The notes beneath the pieces were generated by a model. That model searched no databases. It saw nothing but the letters and a program-made list of their open reading frames with translations, and was not told the origin of the DNA. From Paragorgia papillata (taxonomy: Eukaryota > Cnidaria > Anthozoa > Scleralcyonacea > Coralliidae), in assembly GCA_035771165.1 (NCBI GenBank), contig JAWNZC010000087.1:7467001-7531000 (forward strand): a stretch of DNA of 64,000 bases, written 5' to 3'. This document shows positions 60,710 to 64,000 of the stretch, one piece after another (position 1 is the first letter of the stretch; every line of letters begins with the position of its first letter). The position numbers and the translations under genes are program-made.

Positions 60710-60968
60710 TTATTACTTGTTGATTACCAATAACTTTAACCAGTTCTTCTCCGTAAAATTTTCCTAAAATATCCACATCATCAGAGTCTCGAAGTCTATA
60801 CATAACAGGGTTTCCACGAAATACAGCTGACACCGTAAAAATTTCATCAGTAAAATTTGGATCATATCCTTTTGAAAAATTTTTTCTATATTTTTGTATT
60901 CTTACATGATCTCCAGTTTTAAATTTAGGTTTTACACTACCTTCAAGGGGAGGAATTCCATACAGTGT
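60702..60968 (-). CDS. int: Integrase C-terminal domain in the -1 frame
   Basis: An open stretch of about 88 codons with no start of its own that matches the expected integrase tail: KPKFKTGDHVRIQKYR, FTDEIFTV, VMYRLRDS, and EELVKV. This is the pattern of the SH3-like or chromodomain-like module that ends Polinton integrases. It overlaps the 0-frame end and then the first 8 nt of the next gene (ATG 60709), an overlap typical of compact viral gene order. It is either reached by -1 frameshifting at 60968-60974, or the genome copy or assembly lacks one T. Confidence 0.8.
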   Translation of the reverse strand, partial: TLYGIPPLEGSVKPKFKTGDHVRIQKYRKNFSKGYDPNFTDEIFTVSAVFRGNPVMYRLRDSDDVDILGKFYGEELVKVIGNQQVING

Positions 60969-61690
60969 AAAAAAACTTTGGATTGGTTTTCATCATTAAC
61001 ATCTTTTGGCTTCATCCCAATTGTGCTATGTTTTGTGTTATTATAACTTGCGGTAAACTTATCAAGGATGTTTAACCACTTTTTGGATCCTGTAAATGTA
61101 AAATATTTCCACATTCTGGTTTTTAATGTCCGGTTAAATCTTTCTACAACAGCTGCCTTACGTTCTGATCTTGTGGAGAAATAATGGATGTCAAAAGATT
61201 TTAAAAGGGTTTTTACCCCAACATTATGAAATTCCTTTCCCTCATCAAATTGGACTGTTTCTGGATATTTACCAAATCTCTCCTTAAATTCTGACAGCAT
61301 TTTGGCAACCCCAGGAACCATACTCACTGTGTTTTTTCTGCGGACTGGAACTGAGAATCCAAATCTGCTTAAAATTTCTATTCCTGTTAGTATCCACTTT
61401 TGATCATTATTTTCAGAACCAAATTTAGCAACATCAACAAGATCCATTTGAAGTTGGTCGGCAAGATTTTTAACAAATGTTTTTTGATATCTTCTTGGTT
61501 TTCTAATAGGTTTGTGTAATGTGTATACCCTTTGGTTGTGTAACCATTCTTTAACCAGCTTTCTTGAAACACCTTCAACATTTTGGTCCAATGCTGCTTG
61601 GTAAAGTTTTTCCATGGATTGGTAACCTGTTACAGGGTTGTAATAAATGTCTCGAAGTTCAAGGTCAATGAGTAAAAGTTTATCATTCAT
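60932..61690 (-). CDS. int: Retroviral-type (RVE) integrase, frame broken before the C-terminal domain
   Basis: It inserts element DNA into host DNA. The first ATG giving a normal start is 61690 (MNDKLLL); upstream extension in frame starts only with TTG. From that Met: N-terminal helical domain (1-70), then the catalytic core with Asp83 (QMDLVD), Asp149 (VQFDEGKEF) and Glu183 (VVERFNRTLK), 33 residues between the last two, and the YNNTKHSTIGMKP signature at about 216-228. The frame stops at 60932. In the -1 frame an SH3/chromo-like C-terminal domain (KPKFKTGDHVRI, later VMYRLRD) continues to 60702. The break is at T TTT TTA (60968-60974), a canonical -1 slippery heptamer in the correct register. 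Confidence 0.92.
   Translation of the reverse strand: MNDKLLLIDLELRDIYYNPVTGYQSMEKLYQAALDQNVEGVSRKLVKEWLHNQRVYTLHKPIRKPRRYQKTFVKNLADQLQMDLVDVAKFGSENNDQKWILTGIEILSRFGFSVPVRRKNTVSMVPGVAKMLSEFKERFGKYPETVQFDEGKEFHNVGVKTLLKSFDIHYFSTRSERKAAVVERFNRTLKTRMWKYFTFTGSKKWLNILDKFTASYNNTKHSTIGMKPKDVNDENQSKVFLHCMEFLPLKVV
60968..60974 (-). promoter_or_regulatory. Candidate -1 ribosomal slippery heptamer
   Basis: Coding-strand T TTT TTA, divided into codons exactly as the canonical X XXY YYZ site in the integrase 0-frame (codons GTT TTT TTA). A -1 slip here leads directly into the integrase C-terminal domain frame. I did not find a clear pseudoknot in the next 60 nt by eye. Confidence 0.5.
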
Positions 61691-61712
61691 TTTTTTATTT
61701 AAATAAAAAATG
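61688..61712. promoter_or_regulatory. Divergent start region: near-perfect palindrome holding both start codons
   Basis: The integrase ATG (minus strand) and the next plus-strand ATG are only 19 bp apart. The whole segment from CAT to ATG is a palindrome apart from one base in the T7/A6 runs, centred on TTTAAA. It contains a TATA-like TTTAAATAAA on both strands. If that is the core promoter, transcripts would start inside the genes, so either the true start codons are further in or transcripts are essentially leaderless. Confidence 0.5.
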
Positions 61713-63164
61713 GACCTTAAGACAAAGTTTCTAAATGAATACCCAAATGCTGATTTGACAAGATTTAAATTTGGACCCCGAAGCCGAGGCGAACGAAGTG
61801 AGAGCAAAATATTTTTTTTAAAGGGGGAATTTTTATTAGACATTAAAAGTGATGAGTTTAAAAGGAACAAAAATTACACACAATATTTATATTGGCCTAA
61901 AGGTTGGAGTACTAATGGGACTGTCCAGAGTTTTTCAAAACAACCAAAATGTTCATGAAATTTTAACAAAGTTATATTATTTGTTAACAAAGAGGAACAT
62001 TTTGTTTTGGACTTGGATCCTGTGGATTTAACATTTCAACAACCCGCAAAGGTAAGAAATCCTGACCTAAATGACTTTCTTTCAATCCCATATTTTACAG
62101 CCATTGCAGCTTCTTATGTTGCAAGTTATTTGTGTGGGGTGTCTAACAGACATTTTAAAAATGGTTTTGAAAGGTTTAGGTCTCCTTTTTTAACAAGTAT
62201 TGCCCATTATCATTATGTTTACCAAGTTAGAAGATTTTTAAAGCATCCCAACAAACTTAGAAGATATCTTACAAGTGATGTTATAACATTTTTACAACAT
62301 AACCCTAATGATGTTTGGATCCAGAAAATAAGTAATTCTACACAAAGTGCGGAAGATTTTACACAAGACATGAAGAACCTTGGATACGAAGTCAGGTATG
62401 TAAAGCTGGAGCAAAAAAGTTACGGAAAAGTTAACACATACGAAGAGTTGGTATCTACTTCCCAAAGACATCCCGATGATTTTAAACACTTTGTTCCGGA
62501 AACCAGTAATGGTCTTACACCATTGGGTCAAAAGCTATTTCAACAATCCTTAGAATCTTTTGTTTACTGTGTGTTGGGAGCCCAGGCAAGAACAAGGTGG
62601 GTTATTGTTGGACAGGGGGCTAAAAGTTTACAAACACAAGAAGTGTTTAAAAAGTTAATGGAGGATACCATAGCACAAGATGATATCACTGTAAGCATTA
62701 GTAACATGAGGCAGGCGATAAAGTCTACAAATGTTGTTTTAAATTTTGCGGTAAGTCCAGGTTTAATTTTAATCCCTAGCGATCTTAAAATTTTAATTAA
62801 TCCAGTGGTTGGGTTTAACAATGTTCTTACCATGGCTACAAACAAAATGGTGCTTGGATTTAACCAAAATTTAAATTTAGATTTTAAACCTTCTTTAGAG
62901 AAATCTTCCTTAACCCCTTCGACAACATTTTTGAAAACCCCTTCATCATTTAAAGCTCAAAAATCCTTAAAAGCCCCTTCTTCATTTACCTCCACAAAAT
63001 TTTTGTCAACCCATTTAGAAACCCCTGAAAAATCCTGGAAAAAAACATATTCCCAAGGAAATTTTACAAGACCAGAAATAACAAGGAATGATAACAGATT
63101 ACCAGAAGTTTTTGGAGCTTCTGTAACACTTGTTTTTTTAGCCTTTAAATTATTAACATTATAA
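61710..63164 (+). CDS. Unidentified Polinton protein, interrupted near its 5' end
   Basis: The frame opens at ATG 61710, meets TGA at 61956-61958 (82 codons), and is then open in the same frame to 63164; the long part has no ATG until 62370. The simplest view is one gene of about 484 codons with one in-frame TGA. An intron removing the 61800-62050 stretch, or two compensating indels, are alternatives. The long part has a helical, aromatic-rich domain (about 62070-62540), a domain with a Gly-rich turn (RWVIVGQGAKS) and two hydrophobic strands, a Ser/Thr/Pro/Lys-rich linker with repeated (T)PSSFK words, and a hydrophobic C-terminus (FGASVTLVFLAFKLL). I do not recognise the family; a virion protein is possible. 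Confidence 0.6.
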
Positions 63165-63172
63165 TAAAAGGA

Positions 63173-63931
63173 ATGACTCAGATGTTAGATATTAACTTAA
63201 AAATTTCTCCAACTTTAAACCTTTTCTTAGAAAAACATAAAAATGGTCCTAATACCAGCCGCTGTTGCAACCAAAGATTGGAAAATGATTATTCTGGTTG
63301 TTTTTGTCCAGAATGTGGATTGGTTCAAGAAAATGTAATACAAAAACCCAAGAAATATTATGTTTATGAACGGAAACCTGATGATTATGAATGGAAACCT
63401 AAAAAAAATATAAGTGGGGACAGCCTTGATGTTAGAAAATTAAAGGAATTATACCTAGAAATGTTACCAGAAATTGTAGTAGAAGGGTCTGAAGTGGTAC
63501 AGTTTAAAAAAATTTATTATCCTTGTCTTTGTGGTTATTGGTGTACACTTGAGCACAAACCATTAATATTTGCAATTAAACCAATACCACCCTATAAACA
63601 ACCAAAATTTCTTGTATTAAAACTTATAGAATATTTTGAGGAATCTTTTGAAATTCTTAAAGAACAAGGTTTGGTTAAAAGGCGACCCATGAAAAAACAT
63701 GTATTGTTTGCCATTCTTGCGATATGTCAAAGAGAGCTTTTAGAAACTTTAACAATACCGCCATTTAAAAATCCAGAAAAATCTTTTGGAGTAATAGAAT
63801 ATATTTTAAATTTTGAACCCAAAGAAGAGCCTAAAACTCTTAAAGAACTTAAAGGGTTTGAAATTTTTAAGTATATGTTAGCAAAGATTCCAAAAAAAAA
63901 ATTTATTTTCGCAAAGCTTCAGCGATGCTAA
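63173..63931 (+). CDS. Possible TFIIB-like factor (zinc ribbon plus cyclin-like segment)
   Basis: A 252-residue protein from ATG 63173, 8 nt after the previous stop. Residues 31-56 (CCNQRLENDYSG, then CFCPECGLVQENVI) resemble the N-terminal zinc ribbon of TFIIB, including the CPECG knuckle followed by a hydrophobic V/I-rich strand. The first ligand pair is Cys31-Cys32 and not a standard CxxC, so zinc binding is uncertain. A second Cys cluster is at 118-124 (CLCGYWC). Residues about 144-190 (LVLKLIEYFEESFEILKEQ, then GLVKRRPMKKHVLFAILAIC) look like one cyclin-fold repeat of TFIIB. The protein is short for TFIIB and has one repeat at most. A late-transcription-factor or structural role are alternatives. 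Confidence 0.5.
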   Translation: MTQMLDINLKISPTLNLFLEKHKNGPNTSRCCNQRLENDYSGCFCPECGLVQENVIQKPKKYYVYERKPDDYEWKPKKNISGDSLDVRKLKELYLEMLPEIVVEGSEVVQFKKIYYPCLCGYWCTLEHKPLIFAIKPIPPYKQPKFLVLKLIEYFEESFEILKEQGLVKRRPMKKHVLFAILAICQRELLETLTIPPFKNPEKSFGVIEYILNFEPKEEPKTLKELKGFEIFKYMLAKIPKKKFIFAKLQRC

Positions 63932-63932
63932 T

Positions 63933-63961
63933 ATTTTGTAACTCTTAAAAAGTTACAAAAT
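63933..63961. terminator. Hairpin directly after the TFIIB-like gene
   Basis: Perfect 11-bp arms, ATTTTGTAACT (63933-63943) and AGTTACAAAAT (63951-63961), with a 7-nt loop, followed by TTTT. It starts one base after the stop codon. It matches the pattern of the other cluster-end hairpins. The remaining bases to 64000 show no feature. Confidence 0.65.
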
Positions 63962-64000
63962 TTTTGACCTAAACAAATCTTGTTAACAACCACCCAACAC

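Larger units (their letters stand above)
52930..64000. mobile_element. Polinton/Maverick element, left 11 kb (right end outside the window)
   Basis: The satellite stops at GTCATT (52924-52929) and the next bases are AGTAGTGTAA. Polintons are described as starting with AG, ending with TC and making 6-bp target duplications; GTCATT would be that duplication. The gene content supports the call: protein-primed PolB with a terminal DxxNLYG motif, and a D,D,E integrase, both on the minus strand. Other genes are compact and cluster by strand. The usual FtsK-type ATPase, Ulp1-type protease and two capsid genes are not seen in the 11 kb and should lie to the right. The element is much less decayed than the LINE. 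Confidence 0.9.

Noticed and set aside
61691..61870. Extension of the integrase upstream of Met 61690
   Set aside because: The extension starts with TTG, overlaps the divergent gene, and its residues lack the integrase N-terminal pattern, which begins at MNDKLLL.
52930..64000. Bacterial or phage DNA
   Set aside because: The polymerase type with HNH insert, the D,D,E integrase and the junction with animal-type satellite fit Polinton; no Shine-Dalgarno pattern is seen.

Overview
The window is a stretch of eukaryotic, almost certainly invertebrate-animal, repetitive DNA. It holds a long tandem satellite interrupted by two different mobile elements. No host single-copy gene, rRNA or tRNA was recognised. 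The animal assignment rests on three things: a Polinton/Maverick DNA transposon (protein-primed family-B polymerase plus retroviral-type integrase), a CR1/L2-like LINE with an SGNH-esterase ORF1, and AT-rich non-coding DNA with eukaryotic-type signals. The species cannot be read from the sequence.

Region 1 (1-34260) and region 3 (40372-52929) are one satellite of 188-bp units, about 249 units in all, head to tail on the same strand. The units are not uniform. Reading unit variants in order shows higher-order repeats: a 17-unit (about 3196 bp) block tandemly repeated at about 10.2-16.6 kb, near-identical segments of at least 3.7 kb at 1-3786 and 9595-13380, a 19-unit block in 18.1-25.4 kb, and 2- and 4-unit periods in 47.7-50.7 kb. 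Each unit carries a TGAGTCA motif, a GCGCGCGC tract in most copies, and an AATAAA.

Region 2 (34264-40371) is a decayed LINE inserted in the satellite. It is flanked by an 8-bp candidate target-site duplication (ATATTAAA). In order it has a 5' heptamer triplet and hairpin, ORF1 (conserved N-domain, basic linker, coiled coil, SGNH esterase, RS-like decapeptide minisatellite), and ORF2 (APE-type endonuclease, reverse transcriptase with YADD, C-terminal CCHC domain). At least eight frame breaks show it is dead.

Region 4 (52930-64000) is the first 11 kb of a Polinton-type element. It begins with AG exactly where the satellite stops; the other end lies outside the window. It encodes a C2H2 zinc-finger protein, PolB (split by one frameshift), a SAP/NUMOD-like DNA-binding protein, a candidate N-myristoylated repeat protein, a single-pass membrane protein, a large protein with a hydrophobic membrane-active-looking C-terminus, the integrase (frame broken at a canonical U UUU UUA slippery heptamer), an unidentified 5'-interrupted protein, and a protein with a possible TFIIB-like zinc ribbon and cyclin-like segment. 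Capsid, ATPase and protease genes were not found and would be expected beyond 64000.

The genes fall into compact strand-consistent clusters. Every cluster end in the window is followed by a perfect 10-14 bp inverted repeat, which suggests hairpin-directed 3'-end formation. A diverged inverted fragment of a second polB (57722-57805) lies in the predicted 3'UTR of one cluster. The Polinton breaks fall largely in 7-base homopolymers, so sequencing error is a live explanation. The LINE breaks are not like this.
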